Shown: positions 1 to 10,653, counted from the stretch's first letter. The stretch is 64,000 nucleotides of DNA from Streptomyces sp. DSM 15324 (GCF_001514285.1 NZ_KQ949025.1:732559-796558), one strand, 5' to 3'. Notes: generated by a model not told the origin, from the sequence alone. A program made the numbers and translations.

Positions 1-1266
1 CTCGGGCTCGGGCGTCGGCCTCGGCTCGGGCTCCCGCTTCTGCTCCAGCTCGGGCTTGGCCTCGGGCTCCAGCTCCCGCTTCTGCTCCAGCTCGGGCTTG
101 GCCTCGGGCTCCAGCTCCCGCTTCTGCTCCAGCTCGGGCGCCTGCTCCGGCCTGGGCGCGGGCTCGGGCTTGGCCTCGGGCTCCAGCTCCCGCTCCCGCT
201 CGGGCGTCGGTTGCTGCTCGGGCGTCGGCTCCGGCTTCTGATCGTCGAAGGCTGGGCGGGCGTGGTGCCAGGGGGCGTCGGAGCTGCGAGGGGTGCGGGC
301 GGGGCCGGTGGCGGGGGCCGCGCCTTCCGTGGCCGCCGCTCCTGCCGGGGGCGTGGGCGGCGGGCCGGGGGGCTGCTCGGTGGAGCTGGGGGCTTCGGCC
401 GGCTTCGTGACCTCGGTGCGTTGGGAGGCGGAGCCTCCGCTTGCGGTTCTCGTGCGGCGGGCCGTGGACGGAGGCGGGGTCGCCCCCGAGGCCGCGCCGG
501 TTCCCGGGGCGGCCGCCGTGGCTGGGGCTTCCGTGGCCGGGGCTTCCGGGGCCGCTTGGCTGGCGGAGCCCTCGGCGGCGGAGCGGGTGCGGCGGGGCGG
601 GCGTTCGCCGGGGGCCGGACGGGCCGGGCGGTCGCCCGCGGCGCGGCCGGCCGCTGCCCGGGCGGGGCGAGCCGGGGCAGGGGGGAGCTGGCCCTTGAGG
701 GGGCCCCAGTCGTTCGGGTCGGGGACGCCGGGGGGCAGCATCTGACGGCGCTTGGGAGCACCGTGTGCCGCACCCGCCGCGGGCTCTCCCGGTTCCTTGG
801 CGCCGGGCCAGGCCTTGGCGACCCGGGCCGCGAGGACGAAGTCCTTGCGCAGGGGGTGGCCCTCGAAGTTCTCGGGGAGGAGGAGGTGGTGCGGGTAGGG
901 GTGGCCCTCGAAGGCGACGCCGAACATCTCACGGGTCTCGCGCTCGTGCCAGCCGGCGCCCGCGTAGACGTCGACGGCGGAGGCGAGGACCGGGGCCTCG
1001 TGCGGGACGGTCGTGCGCAGGAGCAGCCGGCGGACCGGGGCGAGGGCGACGACGTGGGCGGCGACGCGGAAGCCGGTGCCGGGTTCGTCGACGGCGCTCA
1101 GCCAGTCGAAGTAGGTGCAGGAGAGTTCGTCGCGGGCGGTGCGCAGCGCGGCGGTCCAGGAGGCGGGCGGGACGTCGACGGTCAGGACGTCGTAGGACTC
1201 CTCGGCCGTGGCGTCCGCGCCGAACAGGTCCTCGACGGGGGCGGGCAGCCAGCCGGTCGTGGTCAT
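1..1266 (-). CDS. nuoC: NADH-quinone oxidoreductase subunit C, second copy, with long repetitive tail (3' end off window)
   Basis: The first 150 or so residues form a 30-kDa complex I subunit (NuoC) domain. The family signature is visible as [18 protein letters not shown] followed by [14 protein letters not shown]. The ATG at 1264-1266 overlaps the nuoB2 stop by four bases, so translation is probably coupled. After the domain the protein continues for more than 250 residues of Pro/Ala/Glu/Arg-rich, low-complexity sequence that still has no stop at the window edge. The last part consists of 14-residue repeats of the type [14 protein letters not shown], with 42-base periodicity in DNA. The ordinary NuoC encoded at 43212-43967 has no such tail. 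The core domain should sit in the peripheral arm of NDH-1. The tail has no assigned function and may be a disordered linker or a fusion to something beyond the window. Confidence 0.85.
   Translation of the reverse strand, partial: MTTTGWLPAPVEDLFGADATAEESYDVLTVDVPPASWTAALRTARDELSCTYFDWLSAVDEPGTGFRVAAHVVALAPVRRLLLRTTVPHEAPVLASAVDVYAGAGWHERETREMFGVAFEGHPYPHHLLLPENFEGHPLRKDFVLAARVAKAWPGAKEPGEPAAGAAHGAPKRRQMLPPGVPDPNDWGPLKGQLPPAPARPARAAAGRAAGDRPARPAPGERPPRRTRSAAEGSASQAAPEAPATEAPATAAAPGTGAASGATPPPSTARRTRTASGGSASQRTEVTKPAEAPSSTEQPPGPPPTPPAGAAATEGAAPATGPARTPRSSDAPWHHARPAFDDQKPEPTPEQQPTPERERELEPEAKPEPAPRPEQAPELEQKRELEPEAKPELEQKRELEPEAKPELEQKREPEPRPTPEPE
31..156. repeat. 42-bp tandem repeat inside nuoC2
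   Basis: Three consecutive units begin near 31, 73 and 115, each starting CTCCCGCTTCTGCTCCAGCT. The 42-base period equals 14 codons, so the reading frame of the minus-strand nuoC2 tail is kept. Flanking sequence (157-240) holds shorter, decayed versions of the same Glu/Pro/Lys-rich unit. This looks like in-frame slippage expansion. Confidence 0.85.
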
Positions 1267-1892
1267 CCCGCGTTCCCCTCTGCCTCTGCGGTGGGCGGCT
1301 TCACGAGGCCGCTCTGGAGGGCGGCGGCCGAGGGACGGGAGGTGCCGTAGCGCTCGTGCAGGGACTCCCGGGCGATCTTCTCCTGGAGCTTGAGGATGCC
1401 CTGGAGGAGGGCCTCGGGGCGGGGCGGGCAGCCGGGGACGTACACATCGACGGGGATGATCTGGTCGACGCCCTTCGTCACGGAGTACGAGTCCCAGTAG
1501 GGGCCGCCGCAGTTGCTGCAGGCGCCGAAGGAGATGACGTACTTCGGTTCGGGCATCTGCTCGTACAGGCGCTTCACCGCGGGAGCCATCTTGTCGGTGA
1601 CCGTGCCGGAGACGACCATCAGGTCGGCCTGGCGGGGGCCCGGGGCGAAGGGGATGACACCGAGGCGGATGAAGTCGTGGCGGGCCATCGACGCCGCGAT
1701 GAACTCGATGGCGCAGCAGGCGAGGCCGAAGTTGAAGACCCAGAGCGAGTAGCGGCGGCCCCAGTTGAGGACGACCTTCATCGGCTCGGGGGCGAGGCGC
1801 GCGAGGGCGCCCAGGCGCTTCGGCTCCGGAAGGAGGACGGGTGCGGAGGCGCTCGCTTCGGCGGAAGCGGTCGCCTCGGGGGTCACGTCCAT
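1263..1892 (-). CDS. nuoB: NADH-quinone oxidoreductase subunit B, second copy
   Basis: 209-residue NuoB homologue, the complex I subunit that carries iron-sulfur cluster N2 and passes electrons to quinone. The cluster ligands are visible in [10 protein letters not shown] (paired Cys), [11 protein letters not shown] and PGCPPRPE. The start MDVTPEATA (ATG at 1890-1892) is chosen because it overlaps the nuoA2 stop by 10 bases, a typical operon junction; longer frames upstream only read through nuoA2. The Ala/Ser-rich leader of about 20 residues and a C-terminal extension distinguish it from the copy at 43964-44518. It belongs to a partial second nuo cluster that also carries nuoA2 and nuoC2. Whether that cluster makes a functional separate complex I cannot be judged from this window. 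Confidence 0.95.
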   Translation of the reverse strand: MDVTPEATASAEASASAPVLLPEPKRLGALARLAPEPMKVVLNWGRRYSLWVFNFGLACCAIEFIAASMARHDFIRLGVIPFAPGPRQADLMVVSGTVTDKMAPAVKRLYEQMPEPKYVISFGACSNCGGPYWDSYSVTKGVDQIIPVDVYVPGCPPRPEALLQGILKLQEKIARESLHERYGTSRPSAAALQSGLVKPPTAEAEGNAG

Positions 1893-2278
1893 GTCAGGAC
1901 GCCCTTCTTGTATGCGTACAGCAGGCCTACGGCGAGGAAGCCGAGGAAGATGAACATCTCCACGAGGGTCGTGGCGCCGTAGCCGGGGGCGGCGAAGACC
2001 GTCGCCCAGGGGAACAGGAAGATCGAGTCGACGGCGAAGATGACGTAGAGGAAGGCGTAGACGTAGTAGCGGACCTGGGTGTGGGCCCAGCCCTCGCCGA
2101 CGGGGTCGACGCCGCACTCGTACGTCAGGAGCTTCTCGGGGGTCGGGACCACCGGGCGCAGCAGGCGTCCGGCACCGAAGGCGACGGCCACGAACAGCAC
2201 ACCGACCACGGCGAGCAGTCCGACGACCGAATAGGACCGGAAGTAGTCCGCCGCGATCTCGACGGTCGGTTCCCGCAC
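1883..2278 (-). CDS. nuoA: NADH-quinone oxidoreductase subunit A, second copy
   Basis: 131-residue integral membrane subunit of NDH-1 with three hydrophobic segments. The conserved loop is visible as [10 protein letters not shown], and [11 protein letters not shown] marks the second membrane helix. The GTG start at 2276-2278 ([13 protein letters not shown]) is preferred because GAGGGGAC lies just upstream at ribosome-binding distance. The longer frame would reach into the intergenic region shared with the divergent histidine kinase. It is the first gene of the second nuo cluster. Upstream, 2279-2487 must hold two divergent promoters; no clear operator was recognised there. Confidence 0.92.
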   Translation of the reverse strand: MREPTVEIAADYFRSYSVVGLLAVVGVLFVAVAFGAGRLLRPVVPTPEKLLTYECGVDPVGEGWAHTQVRYYVYAFLYVIFAVDSIFLFPWATVFAAPGYGATTLVEMFIFLGFLAVGLLYAYKKGVLTWT

Positions 2279-2487
2279 GTCCGTCCCCTCGCTCCCTGAC
2301 CTCAGCCTCTGCGGCTTCTTCGGCCACTCGGGCCACTTCGACGATCTGTACGCACGGAGTCTAGGCCCTGATAAAGGGACGGTAAGCAGCCCGTCACGGC
2401 TTGGACCGCGGGGCGGGGGTTTTCCCCAGGGGACCGGGGCGGGGAACCTCATGGCGCCGGGGCGCACGGGGCGGCACGCTAACGCCT

Positions 2488-3663
2488 ATGACCACTTCCC
2501 ACCAGCCCGACGACGAGATGCCGCCGGTGAAGCCCGCGCTCGACATGCAGACGTGGAAGGAGATCGCTCATCTTCTGGCGAACCTGCCGATGTCGTTGTT
2601 CGGGTTCGTCTATGTGATGACGGTGTTGTTCACGGGCGCCTCGCTGACCCTCACCGTGATCGGGTTGCCGCTGCTGGCGCTCGGGCTGGCGGGGGCGCGG
2701 CTGGCGGGCCGGTTCGAGCGGGGGCGGGCGCGGCTGCTGCTGGGGGTGCGGGTCGACGAGCCGAGCCCGCTGCCCTTCCACCGGGCGGGTGGGCCGCTCG
2801 CGCGGATGTGGCTGATGCTGAAGGATCCGGTGGCCTGGCGCACGGTGCTCTACGACTTCGTCCGGCTGCCCTGGGGCATCCTCACCTTCGCCGTCGTGCT
2901 GCCCGCCCTGTTCGTGCTGTGGCCGATCCTTCCTTACCTCGCGCGCGGGCTGACCAATGTGGACCGGGCGATGGTGCGGGCGCTGCTGTCGCCGTCCGAC
3001 GAGCTGGAGCGGCGGATCGCGGAGCTGGAGTCGGACCGGGGGGTCGTGGTGGACACGGCGGCGGCGGACCTGCGGCGCATCGAGCGGGATCTGCACGACG
3101 GGGCGCAGGCGCGGCTGGTCAATCTGGCGATGGGGCTGGGGCTGGCGAAGGAGAAGCTCCAGGAGGGGCGGGCCGACGACGTGGTGGCGGCGATGGTCGA
3201 GGAGGCGCACGGCGAGGTGAAGCTCGCGCTGCAGGAGCTGCGGGATCTGGCGCGGGGCATCCATCCGGCCGTGCTGACGGACCGGGGCCTGGACGCGGCG
3301 CTGTCGGCGGTGGCCTCGCGGTGCACGGTGCCGGTGAAGGTGACCGTCGATCTGGGGTCCAGGCCGGCGCAGGCCATCGAGGGGATCGCCTATTTCACCG
3401 TCTCGGAGCTGCTCCAGAACATCAGCAAGCACAGCGGGGCCCGGTCGGCGTCGGTGGATGTGTGGCGGACGGACGAGCGGCTGCTCATCCAGGTCGGGGA
3501 CGACGGCCGGGGCGGCGCGCGGCTCGACGCGGGGACGGGGATGCGGGGCCTCGCGGAACGGCTGGACGCGGTGGACGGGGTGTTCGTGGTGGAGTCGCCG
3601 GTCGGCGGGCCGACGACGGTGACGGCGGAGCTGCCCTGGCGGGAGCGGCGGCCGGAGAGGTAG
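2488..3663 (+). CDS. sensor histidine kinase, NarL/DesK type (first of pair)
   Basis: 391 residues. Residues 1-160 form a membrane sensor region with hydrophobic stretches near 35-70 and 125-152, resembling the putative sensor domain found in Streptomyces kinases (PF13796-like). The dimerisation/phosphoacceptor box is RRIERDLHDGAQARL with the likely phosphorylated His at 203. The HATPase domain shows the N box ELLQNISKHSGA, the G1 box DDGRGGA and the G2 box GTGMRGLAERLDAVDG. The ATG at 2488 is chosen because it begins MTTSHQPDDE directly before the sensor domain. It lies 130 bases before a second, closely related kinase and upstream of a LuxR-type regulator at 5571, so the three probably form one signalling unit. 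The signal is unknown. Confidence 0.93.
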   Translation: MTTSHQPDDEMPPVKPALDMQTWKEIAHLLANLPMSLFGFVYVMTVLFTGASLTLTVIGLPLLALGLAGARLAGRFERGRARLLLGVRVDEPSPLPFHRAGGPLARMWLMLKDPVAWRTVLYDFVRLPWGILTFAVVLPALFVLWPILPYLARGLTNVDRAMVRALLSPSDELERRIAELESDRGVVVDTAAADLRRIERDLHDGAQARLVNLAMGLGLAKEKLQEGRADDVVAAMVEEAHGEVKLALQELRDLARGIHPAVLTDRGLDAALSAVASRCTVPVKVTVDLGSRPAQAIEGIAYFTVSELLQNISKHSGARSASVDVWRTDERLLIQVGDDGRGGARLDAGTGMRGLAERLDAVDGVFVVESPVGGPTTVTAELPWRERRPER

Positions 3664-3793
3664 GGAAAACCCCCCGTTCCATAGGCCGACGGACTCCATG
3701 GCCGCCGGGGGCGGCGCCGGGGAGGGTGGAGACAGGGCACCGAAGCTGCGCGATGAGCGGAGCGGGTGGAGACGAGCAGAACGGACGACGCCG

Positions 3794-5242
3794 ATGGCCA
3801 CGCGGTACGGGCACTACGAGGCTTACGAGTCGTACGGGGACGAGTACGGCGAGAGGTACGGCGAGAGGTACGGCGAGGGGTTCGGCGGTGAGTACGGCGA
3901 CCGGTACGCCGCCGGGCACGCGTACGGTGACCGTGAGGCGCGGCGGAGGCGGCTGCCGGCCGTGCTGCTCGAACCGGTCAGCGGGCGGCACTGGCGGGAG
4001 CTGGCCTATGTGCTGCTGGGGTTCCCGCTGAGCGTCACGCTGTTCGTCTTCACCGTGACCATGCTGTCGGTCGGGGCGGGGCTGCTGGTGACGTTCCTCG
4101 GCATCCCGGTGCTGGCGGCTGGGCTGGCGGCCTGCCGGGGGTTCGGGGCGTTGGAGCGGGCGCGGGCGCGGGGGCTGCTGGGGCTTCAGGTGCGCGCTCC
4201 GGAGCCGTTGCGGGTGCCGGGGCGAGCCGGCCGGGCCGGGCCGATGGCGTGGATGGGGGCGGTGCTGAAGAGCGGGAGCTCGTGGCGGCATGCGCTGTTC
4301 GTGCTGGTGCAGTTCCCGTGGGCGGTGTTCTCGTTCTGTGTGACGGTCACCGTGTGGACGTTCGGCTGGGCGATGCTGACGTATCCGCTGTGGTGCTGGG
4401 TGTTCCCGATGTACGGCGGTCAGGACGGGCTCCAGCTGTACGGCGACGGGCACCACCAGGTGTATCTGGACAACCCCTTCGAGATCACCGTCACGGCGTC
4501 GGTGGGGCTGCTGGTCACGCTGGCGACGCCGTGGATCGTGCGGGCGCTGACGACGGTGGACCGGCTGCTGGTGCACGGGCTGCTCGGGCCGTCGCGGCTG
4601 GCGTCGCGGGTGGTGGAGCTGGAGTCGGACCGGGGGGTCGTGGTGGACACGGCGGCGGCGGATCTGCGGCGCATCGAGCGGGATCTGCACGACGGGGCGC
4701 AGGCGCGGCTGGTGGCGCTGGCGATGGATCTCGGGCTCGCGAAGGAGAAGCTGCGCGAGGATCCGCAGGGGGCGGCACGGATGGTGGGCGAGGCGCACGG
4801 TGAGGTGAAGACGGCGTTGCAGGAGCTGCGGGATCTGGCGCGGGGCATCCATCCGGCCGTGCTGACGGACCGGGGCCTGGACGCGGCGCTGTCGGCGGTG
4901 GCCTCGCGGTGCACGGTGCCGGTGCGGGTGGAGGTGGATCTGGGCGCGGCGCGGCCGGTGGCGGCGATCGAGGGGATCGCCTATTTCACGGTGTCGGAGC
5001 TGCTGCAGAACGTGAGCAAGCACAGCGGGGCCCGCTCGGTTTCGGTGGAGGTGTGGCGGACCGAGGACCGGTTGATGGTGCAGGTGGTGGACGACGGGGT
5101 GGGGGGTGCGCGGCTCTCCGGGGGGTCGGGGCTGGCGGGGCTCGCGGAGCGGTTGGACGCGGTGGACGGCGTACTGGTGGTGGACTCACCGGCCGGGGGA
5201 CCCACCCGGGTGGTGGCGGAGCTGCCCTGGCGAGCGGCCTGA
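3794..5242 (+). CDS. sensor histidine kinase, NarL/DesK type (second of pair), with Tyr/Gly-rich N-terminus
   Basis: 482 residues. The first 48 residues are unusual: Tyr, Gly, Glu and Arg in repeats such as YGERYGERYGEGFGGEYGDRY. Membrane segments follow near 68-115, 165-200 and 230-250, then the phosphoacceptor box RRIERDLHDGAQARL with His 299, the N box ELLQNVSKHSGA and ATP-binding glycine boxes DDGVGGA and GSGLAGLAERL. The catalytic half is almost identical to that of the kinase just upstream, including a 107-base exact DNA match, so the pair arose by tandem duplication or is kept alike by gene conversion. The sensor halves differ, suggesting different inputs to one regulator. The ATG at 3794 fits the first repeat; an upstream in-frame start at 3698 would add 32 residues and is less likely. 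Confidence 0.93.
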   Translation: MATRYGHYEAYESYGDEYGERYGERYGEGFGGEYGDRYAAGHAYGDREARRRRLPAVLLEPVSGRHWRELAYVLLGFPLSVTLFVFTVTMLSVGAGLLVTFLGIPVLAAGLAACRGFGALERARARGLLGLQVRAPEPLRVPGRAGRAGPMAWMGAVLKSGSSWRHALFVLVQFPWAVFSFCVTVTVWTFGWAMLTYPLWCWVFPMYGGQDGLQLYGDGHHQVYLDNPFEITVTASVGLLVTLATPWIVRALTTVDRLLVHGLLGPSRLASRVVELESDRGVVVDTAAADLRRIERDLHDGAQARLVALAMDLGLAKEKLREDPQGAARMVGEAHGEVKTALQELRDLARGIHPAVLTDRGLDAALSAVASRCTVPVRVEVDLGAARPVAAIEGIAYFTVSELLQNVSKHSGARSVSVEVWRTEDRLMVQVVDDGVGGARLSGGSGLAGLAERLDAVDGVLVVDSPAGGPTRVVAELPWRAA

Positions 5243-5245
5243 AAC

Positions 5246-5398
5246 GACCTCGGGCCCGCACGCGGCGACTGCCTCGGGCCCGCACAAGGCCACGGCCTCA
5301 GGCCCACACAAGGCGACTGCCTCGGGCCCGCACAAGGCCACGGCCTCAGGCCCGCACGCCGGTGACGGCCTCAGGCCCGCACGCGGCAACGACCTCTG
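5246..5398. repeat. 24-bp tandem repeats between kinase and response regulator
   Basis: Seven copies of a unit containing CCTCGGGCCCGCAC or CCTCAGGCCCGCAC start near 5248, 5272, 5296, 5320, 5344, 5369 and 5393. Spacing is 24 bases except one of 25. The core CGGGCCCG is itself palindromic, so transcripts could fold into several small hairpins. The array lies in the 328-base gap between the second kinase and its response regulator. No gene is supported there, even though both strands stay open because the period is a multiple of three. Confidence 0.85.
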
Positions 5399-5570
5399 AC
5401 CCCCCTCTTCAGCAGCCTCGACCACCCACTTTTCCCGGTCTCCGTCGCTTTCGAGCCGTCCTCCCCCGCCGTCGGCCCGTTGACAGGTGCGGGACGCCTC
5501 TTTGCTGGAATGCTGGAGGTGTTCGACTTGACGGGTGGACGGCTGGGGGGCCGGGAGCGTGGAGGACAGG

Positions 5571-6230
5571 GTGCGGGTGGTCATCGCCGAGGATTCGGTG
5601 CTGCTGCGGGAGGGGCTGACCCGGTTGCTCACCGACCGGGGGCATGAGGTCGTGGCCGGGGTCGGGGACGCCGAGGCGCTGCTCAAGACAATCACCGAGC
5701 TGCACGACGAGGGGGCGCTGCCCGATGTCGTCGTCGCCGATGTGCGGATGCCGCCCACGCACACCGACGAGGGGGTGCGGGCCGCCGTACAGCTGCGCAA
5801 GGCGCATCCGCGGCTCGGGGTGCTGGTCTTGTCACAGTATGTGGAGGAGAGGTACGCCACCGAACTGCTGGCCGGATCCAGCCGTGGCGTGGGGTATCTG
5901 CTGAAGGACCGGGTCGCCGAGGTGCGGGAGTTCGTGGACGCCGTGGTGCGGGTGGCCTCCGGGGGGACCGCGCTCGATCCGGAGGTCGTGGCGCAGTTGC
6001 TGGGGCGCAGCCGGCAGCAGGACGTGCTCGCGGGGCTCACCCCGCGTGAGCGGGAGGTGCTGGGGCTGATGGCCGAGGGGCGGACCAACTCCGCCATCGC
6101 GCGTCAGCTGGTCGTCAGCGACGGGGCCGTGGAGAAGCACGTGAGCAATATTTTCCTGAAGCTCGGACTGTCGCCCAGTGACGGGGATCACCGTCGAGTT
6201 CTAGCAGTTCTCACCTATCTCAACTCGTGA
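5571..6230 (+). CDS. LuxR/NarL-family response regulator
   Basis: 219 residues. The receiver domain starts MRVVIAEDSVLLREG, with the acidic pocket at Glu7-Asp8, the likely phospho-acceptor Asp57 in VVVADVRMP and the conserved Lys in GYLLKDR. A linker leads to a LuxR-type helix-turn-helix: LTPREREVLGLMAEG followed by NSAIARQLVVSDGAVEKHVSNIF. The GTG at 5571 is chosen because GGAGG lies five bases upstream and the receiver begins there exactly. In-frame starts at 5535 and 5559 are poorer. It is the probable partner of the two kinases encoded just upstream in the same direction. Its targets cannot be read from the window. Confidence 0.92.
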   Translation: MRVVIAEDSVLLREGLTRLLTDRGHEVVAGVGDAEALLKTITELHDEGALPDVVVADVRMPPTHTDEGVRAAVQLRKAHPRLGVLVLSQYVEERYATELLAGSSRGVGYLLKDRVAEVREFVDAVVRVASGGTALDPEVVAQLLGRSRQQDVLAGLTPREREVLGLMAEGRTNSAIARQLVVSDGAVEKHVSNIFLKLGLSPSDGDHRRVLAVLTYLNS

Positions 6231-6288
6231 CGGAGTGGCACTGTGGCTCGACGATGACCCGCTGGTGATCAGAGGCGTGCCGGATGTC

Positions 6289-6311
6289 GTTCCCCGCGTG
6301 AACCGGGGAAC
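6289..6311 (+). terminator. hairpin after the response regulator
   Basis: An inverted repeat with 8-base arms, GTTCCCCG and CGGGGAAC, around a 7-base loop lies 58 bases after the regulator's stop. It has no U tract, as is usual in this genus. It may end the two-component transcript before the korAB promoter region. Confidence 0.5.
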
Positions 6312-6504
6312 TCGGACGGTGCGTCTACCAGGGCGACAGCATGGGGCGGGAAATCATGACAAGTCGGGGTGCCGGGCCGTCTCAGGGCAGTGACCGTCAT
6401 ACGAACGGCCGAGGGAAGGTGACCCTTACAGACGTAGGGTTGATCCAGGGAGGGGCCTTCGCGAAGACCCTCCGGGACAGCCACCTCGAGGGAGGTCCAG
6501 TTCA

Positions 6505-8446
<1,942 letters not shown>

Positions 8447-8457
<11 letters not shown>

Positions 8458-9499
8458 GGCACTCCACCTCGTGCCCAAGGCCGAAGGCCGCCAGACGATG
8501 AAGGACTTCAAGTCCGACCAAGAGGTCCGCTGGTGCCCCGGCTGCGGCGACTACGCCATCCTCGCCGCCGTGCAGGGCTTCATGCCCGAACTCGGACTGG
8601 CCAGGGAGAACATCGTCTTCGTCTCCGGCATCGGCTGCTCCTCGCGCTTCCCGTACTACATGAACACCTACGGCATGCACTCCATCCACGGCCGGGCCCC
8701 CGCGATCGCCACCGGGCTCGCCGCCAGCCGCCGCGACCTGAGCGTCTGGGTCGTCACCGGCGACGGAGACGCGCTGTCCATCGGCGGCAACCACCTCATC
8801 CACGCCCTGCGCCGCAACGTCAACCTCAAGATCCTCCTCTTCAACAACCGCATCTACGGACTCACCAAGGGCCAGTACTCCCCCACCTCCGAGGTCGGCA
8901 AGATCACCAAGTCGACGCCGATGGGATCCCTGGACGCCCCCTTCAACCCGGTCTCCCTGGCGCTCGGCGCCGAAGCCTCCTTCGTCGCCCGCACCATCGA
9001 CTCCGACCGCAAGCATCTGACGGACGTGCTGCGCCAGGCCGCCGCCCACCCCGGCACCGCGCTCATCGAGATCTACCAGAACTGCAACATCTTCAACGAC
9101 GGCGCCTTCGACGCCGTCAAGGACAAACAGCAGGCCGAGGAGGCCGTGATCCGGCTGGAACACGGAGAGCCGATCCGCTTCGGAGCCGGGGGCGGCAAGG
9201 GCGTCGTACGGGACACGGCGACCGGTGACCTGCGGATCGTCGCCGTCACCCCGCAGAACGAACACGACATCCTGGTCCACGACGCCCACGCGGCCTCCCC
9301 CACCACCGCCTTCGGCCTCTCCCGGCTCGCCGACCCCGACACCCTCCACAACACCCCCATCGGCGTGCTGCGCTCCGTCGAGCGCCCGGTCTACGACACC
9401 CAGATGGCCGACCAGCTCGACACGGCCGTCGAGCAGCACGGCAAGGGCGACCTGGCCGCACTGCTGGCGGGCGGGGACACCTGGACGGTCGTCGGCTGA
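8447..9499 (+). CDS. korB: 2-oxoglutarate:ferredoxin oxidoreductase beta subunit
   Basis: 350 residues. This is the thiamine-diphosphate and iron-sulfur subunit of the pair. RWCPGCGDYAI and GIGCSSRFPYY supply cysteines for the 4Fe-4S cluster. The TPP-binding motif runs from GDGDALSIGGNH to LFNNRIYGLTKGQYSPTS, and a further Cys lies in YQNCNIFND. The ATG at 8447 overlaps the end of korA by 11 bases, so the subunits are made together at equal dose. The C-terminal 100 residues match the beta-subunit C-terminal domain. No downstream partner is co-transcribed; the next gene begins 140 bases later after a probable operator. Confidence 0.93.
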
Positions 9500-9532
9500 G
9501 CAGTACCGAGAGGGATCGCAGCAGGCCAGAGG

Positions 9533-9588
9533 CACTTACTTAGACGTGCGTACCTTACTTTGAAGTGGGTACTTTCACTTAGTTAGCG
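9533..9588. promoter_or_regulatory. AT-rich operator region of repeated ACTTA/AAGT elements
   Basis: Within the gap before the NAD(P)-binding protein, ACTTA-type half sites recur (ACTTACTTAG, TACCTTACTTTGAAGTGGGTA, TTTCACTTAG). The central part is an imperfect palindrome with GTACC/GGTAC ends. Such elements are typical of HxlR-type regulator sites that control quinone or NAD(P)H reductases, but no HxlR gene is adjacent here. Confidence 0.45.
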
Positions 9589-9639
9589 CTCACCCTAGGG
9601 TGGGTGGCAGACCCGCTACCCCCCTAGGAGTTCTCAGCC

Positions 9640-10494
9640 ATGAGCATCGTCGTCACCGGAGCCACCGGAAAGCTCGGCCGCCACGTCGTGGAGCAGCTGC
9701 TCGAGAAGGTTCCGGCCGAGCAGATCACGGCCGTCGTGCGCGACGAGGCCAAGGCCGCCGACTTCGCCGCGCGCGGGGTGCGGCTCGCGGTCGCCGACTA
9801 CAACGCCCCCGAGACCTTCGACGGCCTGTTCGCGGCCGGCGACAAGGTGCTGCTGATCTCGGGCAACGAGTTCGACAAGGGCCGCCCCGCGCAGCACCAG
9901 GTCGTCATCGACCGGGCGAAGGCCGCCGGGGTCGCGCTGCTGGCGTACACCAGCGCGCCGGGCACGCTGAGCGCCGCGCTGGCGGACGACCACCGCGCCA
10001 CCGAGGCGGCGCTGACCTCCTCGGGCGTGCCGTACGCGCTGCTGCGCAACGGCTGGTACCACGAGAACTACACCGAGCAGCTCGCCCCGGTCCTGGAGCA
10101 CAACGCGGTCGTCGCGGCCGCCGGCGAGGGCCGGGTGTCCTCCGCCTCCCGCGCGGACTACGCCGCCGCCGCGGTCGCCGTGCTGACCGGCGAGGGCCAC
10201 GAGAACAAGACGTACGAGCTGGGCGGCGACGAGGCGTGGAGCTTCGCCGAGTACGCGGCCGAGCTGAGCCGGCAGACCGGCAAGGAGATCGTCTACAACG
10301 CGGTGCCCGGCGAGGCGCTCATCGGCATCCTGACGGGCGCGGGGCTGCCCGAGCCGTTCGCCGCGATCCTGGCCGGCGTGGACGCGTCGATCGAGAAGGG
10401 CGAGCTGGTGGTCGACAGCGGCGACCTCGCGCGCCTGGCGGGCCGCCCGACCACCCCGCTGGCCGAGGCGGTCACGGCCGCGCTCAAGGGCTGA
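9640..10494 (+). CDS. NAD(P)H-binding (NmrA/QorB-like) oxidoreductase
   Basis: 284-residue atypical short-chain dehydrogenase. The dinucleotide-binding motif VVTGATGKLGRHVVEQLL is at the N-terminus, with the NmrA-like core DKVLLISGNEF and LRNGWYHENY. Residues 200-215 (YELGGDEAWSFAEYAAELS) are the second conserved block of the QorB-like quinone/NAD(P)H group. AGGAG lies 11 bases before the ATG. The gene stands alone between korAB and rarD. The AT-rich repeated elements upstream suggest induction by a redox or electrophile-responsive repressor; that is inference. Activity could be NAD(P)H:quinone reduction or merely cofactor sensing. Confidence 0.88.
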   Translation: MSIVVTGATGKLGRHVVEQLLEKVPAEQITAVVRDEAKAADFAARGVRLAVADYNAPETFDGLFAAGDKVLLISGNEFDKGRPAQHQVVIDRAKAAGVALLAYTSAPGTLSAALADDHRATEAALTSSGVPYALLRNGWYHENYTEQLAPVLEHNAVVAAAGEGRVSSASRADYAAAAVAVLTGEGHENKTYELGGDEAWSFAEYAAELSRQTGKEIVYNAVPGEALIGILTGAGLPEPFAAILAGVDASIEKGELVVDSGDLARLAGRPTTPLAEAVTAALKG

Positions 10495-10623
10495 CCCCCG
10501 CCGCACGGCCGCAGGCCCCGGAGCGCGCCGTCGCGCGGCCCAGGGCCGGTGCCCGAGGCCGGTGCCCGGTGCCCGTGCCCGGGGCTTGGGACCTGGGGCC
10601 TGGGGCCTGCTCCACCCCCGCCT

Positions 10624-10653
10624 GTCATGACCGTATGGCGATACGGACATGAC
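10624..10653. promoter_or_regulatory. 30-bp near-perfect palindrome upstream of rarD-like gene
   Basis: Arms GTCATGACCGTAT and ATACGGACATGAC flank a 4-base centre (GGCG), with a single A/A mismatch. The site begins 105 bases before the rarD start, in a position fitting an operator. No regulator gene is next to it. The rest of the 234-base gap (10495-10620) is filled by short GGTGCCCG and GGGGCCT repeats. Confidence 0.55.

Noticed and set aside
31..156. Regular repeats considered as a CRISPR array
   Set aside because: The units adjoin without spacers and lie in an open coding frame.
5246..5398. 24-bp units considered as a CRISPR array or as a coding gene
   Set aside because: No unique spacers are present. 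Both strands are open only because the period is a multiple of three.
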